NCBI GenBank assembly: GCA_017305455.1
Contig: JAFKKO010000114.1
Location: forward strand, 1-64,000
Origin: Hyphomicrobiales bacterium
GTDB taxonomy: Bacteria > Pseudomonadota > Alphaproteobacteria > Rhizobiales > Xanthobacteraceae
Direction of reading: 5' to 3'
Length of the DNA: 64,000 bases
Within the stretch, counting starts at the first letter, position 1. Every line of letters begins with the position of its first letter. This document shows positions 1 through 8,581 of this stretch, in pieces. The position numbers and the translations under genes were made by a program. The notes under the pieces are model-generated. The model was given only the letters and a program-made list of their open reading frames with translations, made no database searches and was not told the origin of the DNA.

Positions 1-1119
1 ATGGAAACCCACCTTGAGATTCACAGGCTGCGCAAGGCCTATGGCGATTTCGTCGCACTCGACGACGTGTCGTTCTCGGCCGCGCCTGGCGAGATCGTGG
101 CCCTGCTTGGCCCTTCGGGCTGCGGCAAGACCACGCTGCTGAATCTCATTGCCGGGTTTCTGACTCCCGATCAGGGAGCCATCATGGTGGCGGGGCGCGA
201 CATGGCTCATGTCGCGCCCCACCGCCGCGACATGGCGATGGTGTTCCAGAACTACGCGCTGTTCCCGCATATGACGATCGACAGCAACGTGGCGTTCGGC
301 CTGAAGATGCGCGGCATCAGCGCCGGCGAAATCGGGCGCCGGGTGCAGGAGGCGCTCGACCTCGTGCAGCTCGGCCATCTCGGCAAGCGTTACCCCAAGG
401 AGCTCTCCGGCGGCCAGCAGCAGCGCGTCGCGCTGGCGCGGGCGCTGGTGGTGCGTCCCTCGGTGCTGCTGCTCGACGAGCCGCTGTCCAATCTCGACGC
501 GCTGCTGCGCAAGAAGATGCGCGAGGAGATGCGGCGGATCCTGAAAGCGGCGGGCATCACCACCGTGGTCGTCACCCACGATCAGGAAGAGGCGCTGGTC
601 ACCGCCGACAGCGTGGTGCTGCTGGCCTCGGGCAGGGTCGAGCAGCGCGCGACGCCGAGCGAACTCTACGAGCATCCGAGCACGATCTTCTCGGCCCGCT
701 TCATGGACGTGACCAATCTGTTCGACGGCGTGGTTGCGGGCCGGGACGGCGATTGCGTGGTCGTGGAGACGCCGCTCGGCAGACTGCGGGCCGAAACCAC
801 GCGCGGCGGAGCGGGCGAGAAGGTGACGCTCGCGATCCGTCCGGAGAACATCTATGCCGGCCATGAGGCCGGCGAGAACAGCGTCACCGGCCGCGTCATT
901 GGCACCACCTATCACGGCTCGGTGCGCCGCGTGGAGATCGAGACCGGCGGTGGGCGCCTCGTCGCCGATCTTGCGGTGAAGCGCTGTGTCGCCAAGGTCG
1001 GCGAGAATCTCACGCTGTCATGGGCGGCGGACGAAACACGGCTGATCCCCTCGGGTGAAGCGATCAAGGCGGCTGCCGCGGCAAGCGAGCCGCGGGTCGC
1101 GGAAAGCGTGCTGCAATGA
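1..1119 (+). CDS. ABC transporter ATP-binding protein, PotA-like
   Basis: Cytoplasmic ATPase of a polyamine/spermidine-type ABC importer, 372 aa. Walker A GPSGCGKT lies at residues 37-44, the signature LSGGQ at 135-139 and Walker B LLLDEP at 156-161; the C-terminal third (about 240-355) looks like the TOBE domain of PotA/FbpC-type ATPases. The ATG is the first base of the window, so a start further upstream cannot be excluded, although the N-terminus already has full family length. Its stop overlaps the start of the next permease gene (ATGA), so the three ABC genes form one operon. No substrate-binding protein is visible and it presumably lies left of the window. Substrate unknown. Confidence 0.9.
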   Translation: METHLEIHRLRKAYGDFVALDDVSFSAAPGEIVALLGPSGCGKTTLLNLIAGFLTPDQGAIMVAGRDMAHVAPHRRDMAMVFQNYALFPHMTIDSNVAFGLKMRGISAGEIGRRVQEALDLVQLGHLGKRYPKELSGGQQQRVALARALVVRPSVLLLDEPLSNLDALLRKKMREEMRRILKAAGITTVVVTHDQEEALVTADSVVLLASGRVEQRATPSELYEHPSTIFSARFMDVTNLFDGVVAGRDGDCVVVETPLGRLRAETTRGGAGEKVTLAIRPENIYAGHEAGENSVTGRVIGTTYHGSVRRVEIETGGGRLVADLAVKRCVAKVGENLTLSWAADETRLIPSGEAIKAAAAASEPRVAESVLQ

Positions 1120-1997
1120 ATGCGCTCGCCGACAGCACAGCCGTTCCTGCATCGGGCACGCGCTCGCCGGTCCGGATGCATGCCGGCCTGCTGCTGGTTC
1201 CGGCGATCCTGATCTATGCGGTGCTGTTCGTCTGGCCGCTGCTGGTCTCGACCTGGACCAGCTTCGCGCCGCACGGCCACCTGTCGTTCGAGACCTACAC
1301 CAAATTCTTCCAGGATGAATTCTATCGGTCGGTGCTGTGGCGCTCGATGCGGATCAGCGCGGTGACGACGCTGGCGACGCTGATCATCGGCTATCCGGTG
1401 GCGGTGTTCCTGTCGCAGAACTGGCGCAAGGGCCGCTCGCTGGTGGTGTTCCTGGTAATCGCGCCGATGTTCGTCAGCGCCGTGGTGCGTTCCTATGGCT
1501 GGATCATCATCCTCGGGCCCAACGGCATTCTGAGCCAGTTCTTTCATGCCATCGGCCTGCCGGTGCGGCATCTGCTCTATACCGAGACCGGCGTCATCAT
1601 CGCGCTGACGCATGTGTTCCTGCCCTTTATGGTGATCTCGCTGGTCGGCTCGCTGCAGCAGATCGATCCGGCGTTGTCGCGCGCCGCGCGCAGCCTCGGC
1701 GCCAACGGCTTCAACGTGTTCACGCGGATCACGCTGCCGCTCAGCCTGCCGGGCGTCACCGCGGGCTCGGTCATCGTGTTCTGCCTGGCCGCGAGCGGTT
1801 TTGTTACGCCGGCTCTGGTCGGCGGCGCGTCGGTGCCGGTGATGCCATACCTAGTTTATAAGGAAGGCCTGCTGGTGCTGAACTGGCCGTTCGCCTCCGC
1901 CGTCGCGCTGATCCTGCTGGTGGCGACCGCGCTGGTGACGGCGCTCTACACCTTCTTCGTTCGCGACGGATCGAGCCGGCGGAGGATGGTGCGATGA
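1116..1997 (+). CDS. ABC transporter permease, PotB-like
   Basis: Inner-membrane permease of the same importer, 293 aa, with about six hydrophobic segments. The EAA-type loop that contacts the ATPase is visible around residues 185-210 (SRAARSLGANGFNVFTRITL). Typical of the PotB/HisM-like permease family. The ATG overlaps the stop of the ATPase gene by four bases, and its own 3' end overlaps the next permease gene by four bases (ATGA), indicating translational coupling. Confidence 0.9.
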   Translation: MNALADSTAVPASGTRSPVRMHAGLLLVPAILIYAVLFVWPLLVSTWTSFAPHGHLSFETYTKFFQDEFYRSVLWRSMRISAVTTLATLIIGYPVAVFLSQNWRKGRSLVVFLVIAPMFVSAVVRSYGWIIILGPNGILSQFFHAIGLPVRHLLYTETGVIIALTHVFLPFMVISLVGSLQQIDPALSRAARSLGANGFNVFTRITLPLSLPGVTAGSVIVFCLAASGFVTPALVGGASVPVMPYLVYKEGLLVLNWPFASAVALILLVATALVTALYTFFVRDGSSRRRMVR

Positions 1998-2791
1998 ACA
2001 ACCGGCTGCTCACCTCCTATGTCGCTCTGATCTGTTTTCTGATGATCGCGCCGATCGGCATCGTCATCCTCACCTCGCTCAATTCGGCGGCGTTCCTGTC
2101 GTTCCCGCCCGCCGGCTACAGCGTGAAGTGGTACGGCGAGGTGCTGACCGACTCGATGTGGAGCACCTCGCTCTGGCTCAGCCTGAAGATCGGCTTTGCG
2201 GTGGCGGTGATCTCGACCGCGCTCGGCGTCATCGCGGCGCTCGGGCTGCGCTCGCTGAACAACGCGGCGTCGAGCGCGCTGCAGACCTTCTTCCTCTCCC
2301 CCTTGATGCTGCCGACCGTGCTGATCGGTCTCGCGCTGATGCAGTTCTATCAGTCGCTCGGCATCCGCGCTTCGGTGATGACGGTGACGATGGGCCAGAT
2401 GCTGATCGCGGTGCCGTATGTCATCCGCCTCGTGCTGGCGAGCTTTGTCGGCATCGATCCGCGGCTGGAGCGTGCCGCCTCGATCCTCGGTGCGGATTCG
2501 CTGCGGGTGTTCTGGTACGTGACGTTTCCGCTGATCCGTCACGCGGTGCTGGCCGGCATGCTGTTCAGCTTCATCGTCTCGCTGGACGATGTGAACATCG
2601 CGCTGTTTCTCTCCGACACCCACACCACGCCGCTGCCGGTGCAACTCTTCAGCTATATCGAGCAAAACGCGGATTCGCTCGGCGCTGCGGCCGCGTCGCT
2701 GCTGATCCTGCTCGCCTGCATCGCCGTCTTTATCTGCGACCGTCTGGTTGGCATCGAATGGCTGTTCGGCGCCAAGCAGCAATCGACCTGA
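1994..2791 (+). CDS. ABC transporter permease, PotC-like
   Basis: Second inner-membrane permease, 265 aa, about six membrane segments, with the EAA-loop sequence RAASILGADSLRVFWYVTFP around residues 160-180. Together with the preceding two genes it makes the ATPase-PotB-PotC set of a polyamine/opine/organic-acid type importer. Ends 14 bases before the CoA-transferase start, so the downstream catabolic genes are likely co-transcribed. The transported compound is probably a carboxylic acid or amine processed by those genes, but this is inference. Confidence 0.9.
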   Translation: MNNRLLTSYVALICFLMIAPIGIVILTSLNSAAFLSFPPAGYSVKWYGEVLTDSMWSTSLWLSLKIGFAVAVISTALGVIAALGLRSLNNAASSALQTFFLSPLMLPTVLIGLALMQFYQSLGIRASVMTVTMGQMLIAVPYVIRLVLASFVGIDPRLERAASILGADSLRVFWYVTFPLIRHAVLAGMLFSFIVSLDDVNIALFLSDTHTTPLPVQLFSYIEQNADSLGAAAASLLILLACIAVFICDRLVGIEWLFGAKQQST

Positions 2792-2805
2792 AAGGGAGGA
2801 TGCCC

Positions 2806-3957
2806 ATGTTGCCGCTTGAAGGTGTTCGGGTCATCGAATTCTGTGAAGTCGCCGCCGGGCCGTTCTGCGGCATGCTGCTCGCCGATATGGGGGCGGATGT
2901 CATCAAGGTCGAGCGGCTGGAAGGCGACGGCATGCGGCAGTGGCCGCCGCTGTCGGACGGCTACAGCGAGAATTTCGCCTCGGTCAATCGCAACAAGCGT
3001 TCGGTGACGCTCGATCTGAAGAACCAGAAGGATCTGCAAATGGCGCGCGCGCTGGTGCGCTCCGCCGACGTGGTGATCGAGAATTATCGCCCCGGCGTGA
3101 TGGCGCGCAACGGCCTCGATTATGCGACGCTGTCGAAGGACCAGCCGGACCTCGTCTATGTCTCGATCTCGGCGTTCGGCCAGACCGGGCCGCGCTCGCA
3201 GCAGGGCGGCTTCGACCTGACGTTGCAGGCGATCGCCGGCGTGATGAGCGTCACCGGAGAGGCGGGCGGCGCGCCGGTGAAGTGCGGCGTGCCGCTGTGC
3301 GATTTCGTCAGTGGATTGTACGGCGCGTTCTCGGTGGTCTGCGGCCTGATGAAAGTGCGCGAGAAGAAGGGCGGCGGCGATCATTTCGACATCTCGATGA
3401 TGGGCGCGACGCTGGCGGTGGCCGCCTTGCAGACCAGTCAGTATTTCGGCACCGGCGTCGATCCGGTGAAGCTCGGCTCGGCGCACCCGCGCAACGCGCC
3501 GTATCAGGCGTTCCGTGCCGCCGATGGCTGGTTCGCGCTCGCCGCCGGCAACAACCGGCTGTGGACGCAGGTTTGCGACATCGTCAAGCTGCCAGACCTT
3601 ATCAACGACTCGCGCTTCACCTCGCCGTCGATGCGGGCGAAGAACCAGGAAGCGCTGCGCGATATTCTTGAGACCGTATTCCAACTGGAGTCGAAGGCGG
3701 TATGGCTGGAGCGTTTTGCAAAAGCCGGCGTGCCGTCCGGCGAGATCAACACCTATTCGGAAGCGCTGGCCGATCCGCAGGTCGATCATCTCGGGCTGGT
3801 GCAGCCGATCGATCTGCCCGGCGGCCACCGCACCCGCACGGTGATTTCGCCGCTGCTGATGTCAGGCCAGAATATCGGGATCAGACGCAATCCGCCCGCA
3901 TTGGGCGCGCACACCGAGGAGGTGTTCGCCAGTCTCAAGGTTGTCGAGGCACAATAG
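2806..3957 (+). CDS. CaiB/BaiF family CoA-transferase (family III)
   Basis: 383 aa enzyme that moves CoA between acyl-CoA and a free carboxylic acid. The N-terminal GVRVIEFCEVAAGPFCGMLL and LADMGADVIKVE are the classical start of family III CoA-transferases, and a conserved Asp lies in GGFDLTLQAIAG. The start at 2806 is chosen because AGGGAGG ends six bases upstream; an ATG two codons earlier (2800) sits on the ribosome site itself. The open frame runs on upstream into the permease gene, but that part has no family similarity. Context (importer before, enoyl-CoA hydratase after) suggests activation and beta-oxidation-like handling of an imported acid. Substrate unknown. Confidence 0.88.
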   Translation: MLPLEGVRVIEFCEVAAGPFCGMLLADMGADVIKVERLEGDGMRQWPPLSDGYSENFASVNRNKRSVTLDLKNQKDLQMARALVRSADVVIENYRPGVMARNGLDYATLSKDQPDLVYVSISAFGQTGPRSQQGGFDLTLQAIAGVMSVTGEAGGAPVKCGVPLCDFVSGLYGAFSVVCGLMKVREKKGGGDHFDISMMGATLAVAALQTSQYFGTGVDPVKLGSAHPRNAPYQAFRAADGWFALAAGNNRLWTQVCDIVKLPDLINDSRFTSPSMRAKNQEALRDILETVFQLESKAVWLERFAKAGVPSGEINTYSEALADPQVDHLGLVQPIDLPGGHRTRTVISPLLMSGQNIGIRRNPPALGAHTEEVFASLKVVEAQ

Positions 3958-3961
3958 GATA

Positions 3962-4714
3962 ATGGAGATGACGACTGCAGAACTCGCCGTCGAGCAGGAC
4001 GGCCCGACGCGGCACGTCATCCTGACGCGGCCGGAAAAATCCAACGCGCTCAGCGCCACGCTGGTGGAATCGTTGCTGGCGGTACTGGACGAGGCCGCGC
4101 GTGACGGCACCACGCTGATGACGTTTCGCGGGCAGGGCGCCAATTTCTGCTCGGGCTTCGACCTCGGCGATCTGGAGGCGCAGAGCGACGGCGATCTCGT
4201 GCTCAAGCTGATCCGCATCGAGATGCTGCTGCAGCGGATCGCGCATGCGCCGTTTGTCACGTTGGCGCTGGCGCAGGGCAAGGTGCTGGGCGCGGGCTGC
4301 GATATCTTCTGTTCCTGCGCGCAGCGGGTGGCGACGCCCGATGCGAAATTCAGGATGCCGGGCTGGCGCTTCGGCATCGCGCTCGGTACGCGGCGACTGG
4401 TCGGCCGGGTCGGCGCGGATGCTGCGCGCTCGATCCTCTCGGCGAGCCGGTTGTTCGACGCCGCCGAGGCGAAGACGATCGGTTTTGCGACCGCGCTCGC
4501 ACCGCAGGAGGAGTGGGCGAGCCTCATCGAAGCGGCGGTGGCGCGCGCGGCGCTGCTCGATCCGGTGTCGCAGACGATGCTGCTGAACATTACCGCATCT
4601 GACACCCGCGCCGCAGATCTCGCCGCGCTGGTGGAAAGCGCCAGCCGCCCCGGCCTCAAGGCCCGTATCGAGCAATACCGCGCGGCGGAGAAGGCGGCGC
4701 GCGCCCGTAAATAG
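3962..4714 (+). CDS. Enoyl-CoA hydratase/isomerase family protein
   Basis: Crotonase-fold protein of about 250 aa. The oxyanion-hole segments FRGQGANFCSGFDLGDLE and AQGKVLGAGCDIFCSCA are recognisable. It begins directly after the CoA-transferase stop, so it belongs to the same operon. Two ATGs (3962 and 3968) are possible; an upstream TTG frame overlapping the previous gene is less likely. Likely role is hydration or isomerisation of the CoA thioester made by the preceding enzyme. The paired Glu residues of true enoyl-CoA hydratases are not obvious, so isomerase or hydrolase activity is possible. Confidence 0.82.
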   Translation: MEMTTAELAVEQDGPTRHVILTRPEKSNALSATLVESLLAVLDEAARDGTTLMTFRGQGANFCSGFDLGDLEAQSDGDLVLKLIRIEMLLQRIAHAPFVTLALAQGKVLGAGCDIFCSCAQRVATPDAKFRMPGWRFGIALGTRRLVGRVGADAARSILSASRLFDAAEAKTIGFATALAPQEEWASLIEAAVARAALLDPVSQTMLLNITASDTRAADLAALVESASRPGLKARIEQYRAAEKAARARK

Positions 4715-4745
4715 ATCGTGCGGTCGCACACATATATTAAAGGCA

Positions 4746-4979
4746 GCACGCTACTCCGAAATGGCAAGCCTGATGCCATCGCTGAACCACATTTGCTGGG
4801 AGCGTATCGACCGCGAAGGCGCGGTCACCTATCCGGCGGACGCTCCGCACGGGTCCGGCAACGAGATCGTGGCGTTCATGCCGTTCTGCTACGCGAAAGC
4901 CGCGGCGAACCTGCTGACTGGCCCTGCACTGGATCCGTTCGGCAAGATTCCCGACTTCAAGTTCTGCGCGGTGAAGGGG
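4746..4979 (+). pseudogene. Relic of formate dehydrogenase alpha subunit (FdhA/FdsA C-terminal part)
   Basis: The frame through ATG 4761 reads SLMPSLNHICWERIDREGAV followed by TYPADAP, and then MPFCYAKAAANLLTGPALDP and FGKIPDFKFCAVK. Both blocks match my memory of the C-terminal half and extreme C-terminus of NAD-dependent molybdopterin formate dehydrogenases (about 950 aa). In an intact protein these blocks are separated by roughly 100 residues, so there is an internal in-frame deletion near base 4870 and nearly the whole gene is missing. The frame runs on to 5147 in unrelated sequence. No function is expected. A second formate dehydrogenase relic lies at 17588. Confidence 0.72.
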
Positions 4980-5036
4980 AGAGGGCCGAGCTGCGCAGCG
5001 CCGCCGAGTCATCGGTTGCGCTGCGATAAAATCGGG

Positions 5037-5060
5037 ATCATCGCAGGTGACTGCGATGAT
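5037..5060. repeat. Inverted repeat, 10-bp arms
   Basis: ATCATCGCAG and CTGCGATGAT are perfectly complementary around a four-base loop (GTGA). It lies in the gene-poor stretch between the formate dehydrogenase relic and the TetR gene end. There is no T-run, so a role as intrinsic terminator is doubtful. Confidence 0.5.
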
Positions 5061-5109
5061 GCTCGCAACCATGGGATGGGTGGCGCCGCTGGCGTCAGGC
5101 CAGACGGCT

Positions 5110-5688
5110 TCAGGGCTCCAGCATTTTTCGGATGGCCGTCAGGGTGATTTTGAAGCCCGACCGCCCCGAGACCATCCGCTCCATCATCAGCCCGCCCTCC
5201 AAGGCCGAGACGATGAAGCGGGCAGCTTCCTTCGCTTTGATGGAGTTGCGGACCTCTCCGCGGGACAATCCCTCGGCGTACATTTTTTCCAGCCAGCCGA
5301 TATGCTCCTGGAAGAACGCCGTCGTGCCATCGCGCAAGGCTGCGGGAAGCGTCTCGAGTTCGGCCGCGAGCGCCGCGCATAAACAGCCCAGATTTTGCTC
5401 GACTCCGGTGAGATACAGACGGCCATAAGCGTCGATACGATCCAGCGCATGCCCGTGCCGTTTCCCGATCTGCGCGAGTCCGTCCGCGTATCTCGACCGA
5501 TAGGCTGCGAGCACAGAGGCGACGAGCTGCTCCTTGGTCGGATAATGGTGATGGATGCTGGCCTTCTTCACTCCGACCGCGTCCGACAAATCGGCGTAAC
5601 TGAACCCGGAATACCCCCGGCGCCGGATCAAGGTCTCGGCGCTCCGCAAAAGCTGCGTTTTGGTCTCGGTCACGACAACGGGCTTCAT
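5110..5688 (-). CDS. TetR/AcrR family transcriptional regulator
   Basis: 192 aa. The N-terminal helix-turn-helix (about residues 25-55, with GYSGFSYADLSDAVGVKKAS and HHHYPTKEQL) is a clear TetR DNA-binding domain; the rest is an alpha-helical ligand domain. It is divergently transcribed from the SoxC/SoxD-like pair, with an 18-bp near-palindrome in the shared 239-bp promoter region, so it probably represses itself and/or that pair. Ligand unknown. Confidence 0.88.
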   Translation of the reverse strand: MKPVVVTETKTQLLRSAETLIRRRGYSGFSYADLSDAVGVKKASIHHHYPTKEQLVASVLAAYRSRYADGLAQIGKRHGHALDRIDAYGRLYLTGVEQNLGCLCAALAAELETLPAALRDGTTAFFQEHIGWLEKMYAEGLSRGEVRNSIKAKEAARFIVSALEGGLMMERMVSGRSGFKITLTAIRKMLEP

Positions 5689-5792
5689 GGGGGGATCGTT
5701 CTGTCTGGTGGAATTTTCCTGCTCTTATAGATCGGTCACGACCACCCGGAATAGGGGAAAGATCAATTCGCCGCACTCCCGGTCGTTTACAC

Positions 5793-5810
5793 CTACCTAC
5801 TAGTAGATAG
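5793..5810. promoter_or_regulatory. Probable TetR operator palindrome
   Basis: CTACCTACTAGTAGATAG is an 18-bp palindrome with one mismatched pair, centred between bases 5801 and 5802. It lies in the divergent region between the TetR gene and the SoxC-like gene. Size and symmetry fit a TetR-family operator. Assignment to the adjacent regulator is inference from position. Confidence 0.55.
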
Positions 5811-5927
5811 AATAATCCGGACGCGTCCCCGCATCCGCAGAGACCGGGTGAGGGCGGCCGCGTCGATGAACGCTCACTAGGCGTAGTGGGCGCTCCACGT
5901 GATGTTAGATCTCTTATGGAGAGAGAC

Positions 5928-7331
5928 ATGAAAAGCGACGGACACGCCGTCTATGACGAGAAATCTCGTCGGATGGCCGAGCAAATGATTCTGGCGGAAC
6001 AACGCCATATCGCCCAACGACAGCAAGAAGAGTGCGACTGCAAGGACGGCATGTTTCCCCGCGCCGCCATCACCGACCGACGGAAATTCCTGTTTGCCGC
6101 CGGCTCGCTTGCCGGCGTGGTCGGCTCCAGCGGCTTCGCTCATGCCGCTGACAACAAGGCACCGCCGGGTGCGTTTCATTTCGACGTTCCCGCCGATCCG
6201 ACGAAAGAGCAGGGGCGTGCCGTCGCCGCCGACGGCGGTTACGGTTCGCGCTCGCAATTCGAGACCGAGGTGCGCTGGCGCTATCCGACCGCCAACGACA
6301 TCACCTCGTGGAGCATGACCCCGCTCGACAAGGGACTTGGCAATCTCACGCCATCGGGGCTCCATTTCGAACGGCACCATGGCGGCATTCCCACCATCGA
6401 TCCCGCCAAGCACAATCTCATCGTGCATGGCATGGTGGACACCGCCAAGAAGTTCAGCATGGCGGACCTCAAGCGGTTTCCGGCGGTGACGCGCAAGCAT
6501 TTCATCGAATGCTCCGGCAACGGCCTCACCGAATGGAATAAGCCGACGCTGAAAACGGTGCAGGGCACCCACGGACTGCTCAGCACCTCCGAATGGACCG
6601 GCGTACCGTTCGCCACCATCGCCAGGGAAGTCGGCCTCAAGACCGATGCGAAATGGGTGCTGGCCGAAGGCGCCGATGCCGCGGTGATGACGCGCAGCAT
6701 TCCGATGGAGAAGATGCTGAGCGACGCGATGATCGCCTATGGCCAGAACGGCGAGGCGCTGCGCCCCGAGCAGGGTTATCCGCTCCGGCTGCTGCTGCCG
6801 GGCTATGAGGGCAACACCCACATCAAATGGCTGCGCCGGCTCGAAGTCAGCGACAAGCCGTTCATGACCCGCGAGGAAACCTCGAAATACACCGACCTGC
6901 TCGGCGACGGGAAGGCGCGCATCTTCAGTCTGGAGATGGATGCGAAGTCGGTGATCACGTTTCCGTCCGGCGACATGAAGCTGCCGGGGCCGGGCTTCTA
7001 CAACATCCAGGGGCTGGCCTGGTCCGGACGCGGACGCATCCAGTCGGTGGATGTGTCGGTCGATGGCGGCAAGACCTGGTATCCGGCACGGATCGATTCC
7101 ACGCCGGAGCCGATCTGCACCGTGCGCTTCAGCTTCCCGTGGATGTGGGATGGCAAGGCCGCCATTCTGCAAAGCCGCTGCATCGACGACACCGGTTATG
7201 TGCAGCCGACTCTCAAGCAACTGATCGCCATTCGCGGATCGAACGGGCCGTTCGGCTCGATCTATCACCTCAATGCGATTCAGAGCTGGGCCGTCAACGA
7301 AACGGGAGATGTCGCCAATGTCCATGCTTAA
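5928..7331 (+). CDS. SoxC-like sulfite dehydrogenase, molybdopterin subunit (first set)
   Basis: 467 aa periplasmic sulfite-oxidase-fold protein. The molybdenum-ligand cysteine is in HFIECSGNG (C195), and the family sequence GLHFERHHGG and the C-terminal Mo-Co dimerisation domain are present. A Tat signal (DRRKFLFAAGSLAGV, RR at 51-52) is preceded by an unusual 47-residue charged extension containing CDC. The ATG at 5928 is chosen because GGAGAGAG precedes it; ATG 5916 and GTG 5886 are in frame. It is followed with overlap by a cytochrome gene, the SoxCD arrangement. It is a paralogue of the protein encoded at 51037, outside the main Sox cluster. Confidence 0.85.
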   Translation: MKSDGHAVYDEKSRRMAEQMILAEQRHIAQRQQEECDCKDGMFPRAAITDRRKFLFAAGSLAGVVGSSGFAHAADNKAPPGAFHFDVPADPTKEQGRAVAADGGYGSRSQFETEVRWRYPTANDITSWSMTPLDKGLGNLTPSGLHFERHHGGIPTIDPAKHNLIVHGMVDTAKKFSMADLKRFPAVTRKHFIECSGNGLTEWNKPTLKTVQGTHGLLSTSEWTGVPFATIAREVGLKTDAKWVLAEGADAAVMTRSIPMEKMLSDAMIAYGQNGEALRPEQGYPLRLLLPGYEGNTHIKWLRRLEVSDKPFMTREETSKYTDLLGDGKARIFSLEMDAKSVITFPSGDMKLPGPGFYNIQGLAWSGRGRIQSVDVSVDGGKTWYPARIDSTPEPICTVRFSFPWMWDGKAAILQSRCIDDTGYVQPTLKQLIAIRGSNGPFGSIYHLNAIQSWAVNETGDVANVHA

Positions 7332-7884
7332 AACTGCGCTGGGAGGCGCGATGCTGGCCGGTCTCTTGTCGTCTGCGGTGTTCGCGCAGGCCGTCAATGA
7401 CCAATATGGCTTCGGCACCAAGGTCGATCCGGCCGAACTCTCCGGCTTCTTCTCGATCCCGCCGGACGGTCGCGGCCTGCCGCCGGGCAGCGGCACCGGC
7501 ACGGCGGGCGCGAAAGTCTTCGCCGAGAATTGCGCGGCGTGTCATGGCGACAAGCTCGAAGGCAATCCGGCGAAGGGAATCGGCGGCGACAAGCTGATCG
7601 GTGGCCGCGGATCGCTGGCGACCAAGACGCCGGTGAAGACGGTGGAGAGCTACTGGCCCTATGCGACCACGCTGTTCGACTACGTCAAGCGGGCGATGCC
7701 GTTCAGCGCGCCCGGTTCGTTGAAGAACGACGAGGTCTATGCCGTGGTGGCGTACATTTTGTCGGAGGCGAAGATCATAAAGCCGACCGACACGGTGAAT
7801 GCCGAGACGCTGCCGAAGATCGCGATGCCGAACAAGGACGGCTTCATTCCCGATTCGCGTCCGGAACTGCAGCTCTACCATTGA
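7318..7884 (+). CDS. SoxD-like c-type cytochrome (first set)
   Basis: 188 aa exported cytochrome c: N-terminal signal peptide (about 1-24), one heme site CAACH at residues 72-76 and a likely axial Met in RAMPF (M127). It carries the motif SYWPYATTLFDYVKRAMPF that is also found, slightly changed, in the second SoxD of this window. It overlaps the end of the SoxC-like gene by 14 bases and has GGGAG in front of ATG 7318 (ATG 7309 and 7324 are alternatives). It has only one heme, compared with two in SoxD of Paracoccus. Role: electron acceptor of the SoxC-like molybdoenzyme. Confidence 0.82.
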   Translation: MSMLKTALGGAMLAGLLSSAVFAQAVNDQYGFGTKVDPAELSGFFSIPPDGRGLPPGSGTGTAGAKVFAENCAACHGDKLEGNPAKGIGGDKLIGGRGSLATKTPVKTVESYWPYATTLFDYVKRAMPFSAPGSLKNDEVYAVVAYILSEAKIIKPTDTVNAETLPKIAMPNKDGFIPDSRPELQLYH

Positions 7885-7904
7885 GGCCAACGGCCGGGAC
7901 CGAT

Positions 7905-7935
7905 GACGGGCGCGCTCCGGCGCGTCCGTCTTGTT
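7905..7935 (+). terminator. Possible hairpin after the first soxCD-like pair
   Basis: GACGGGCGCG and CGCGTCCGTC-type arms can pair around a short loop just after the cytochrome stop, followed by TTGTTTC rather than a clean T-run. This would be a weak terminator at best. Confidence 0.3.
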
Positions 7936-8151
7936 TCGAGCGAAATAGGAGCGTCCCCGGTCCGGCCGGCCGCTGCGGGCGGGCAGCCTTGTGGGTGCGT
8001 TCCCACGCCATATCCTAAGCTATTGCAATGTCTTGTTGTTCTGGCAACACTGTTGAAAAAAACTATACTATTTATGACGTTCCCAACCCCTGCCCGGGTG
8101 GATATGGTGCCGGCCGGCAGAGCGATTTCGCCCCCGTCGGGAGTTTATTCC

Positions 8152-8562
8152 ATGTCATTTGGCGCCTCCGAGCCGCCCCAGCCGGTTGAAACGCGCTTTT
8201 CCGAAGTCGTGTTTCCAGAACACGCCAACCACTACGGCACGCTGTTCGCAGGCACCGCCCTCAGCCTGATGGCGAAGGCGGCGTTCGCCGCCGGCGCTCG
8301 CCATGCCGGCCGCAATGTCGTGATGGTGCGCAGCGACACCGTTGAATTCCGCGAGCCCGTCAAGGTCGGCGAATTGATCGAGATCGTTGCGCGCGTCGTG
8401 CGCTCGGGCCGAACGTCGATGACCGTCGCGGTCGAGATTTTCCGCGAGGAGATCGCGAGCGGCCAGCGCAGCCGCGCCATGCACGGCACCTTTGAAATGG
8501 TCGCGATCGGCGAGGACGGCCGTCCGGTTCTGATCGCGAAAAACACCACCACCACTGTCTAA
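8152..8562 (+). CDS. Acyl-CoA thioesterase, hotdog fold (YciA-like)
   Basis: 136 aa cytoplasmic hotdog-domain protein. [20 protein letters not shown] matches the YciA/acyl-CoA hydrolase active-site helix region (…N…G.L.GG…), followed by the conserved [15 protein letters not shown] strand. GGGAG eight bases upstream supports ATG 8152; ATG 8104 would add 16 residues without similarity. It is 19 bases ahead of prpD and probably co-transcribed with the methylcitrate genes, where it may relieve CoA sequestration by propionyl- or other acyl-CoAs (inference). An AT-rich stretch at 8035-8075 could hold the promoter. Confidence 0.83.
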   Translation: MSFGASEPPQPVETRFSEVVFPEHANHYGTLFAGTALSLMAKAAFAAGARHAGRNVVMVRSDTVEFREPVKVGELIEIVARVVRSGRTSMTVAVEIFREEIASGQRSRAMHGTFEMVAIGEDGRPVLIAKNTTTTV

Positions 8563-8581
8563 GCCGACGAGGAACCAGCAA

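Noticed and set aside
2128..2805. Upstream part of the CoA-transferase frame as a fused domain
   Set aside because: It is the alternate frame of the PotC-like permease and shows no domain; a strong ribosome site precedes ATG 2806.
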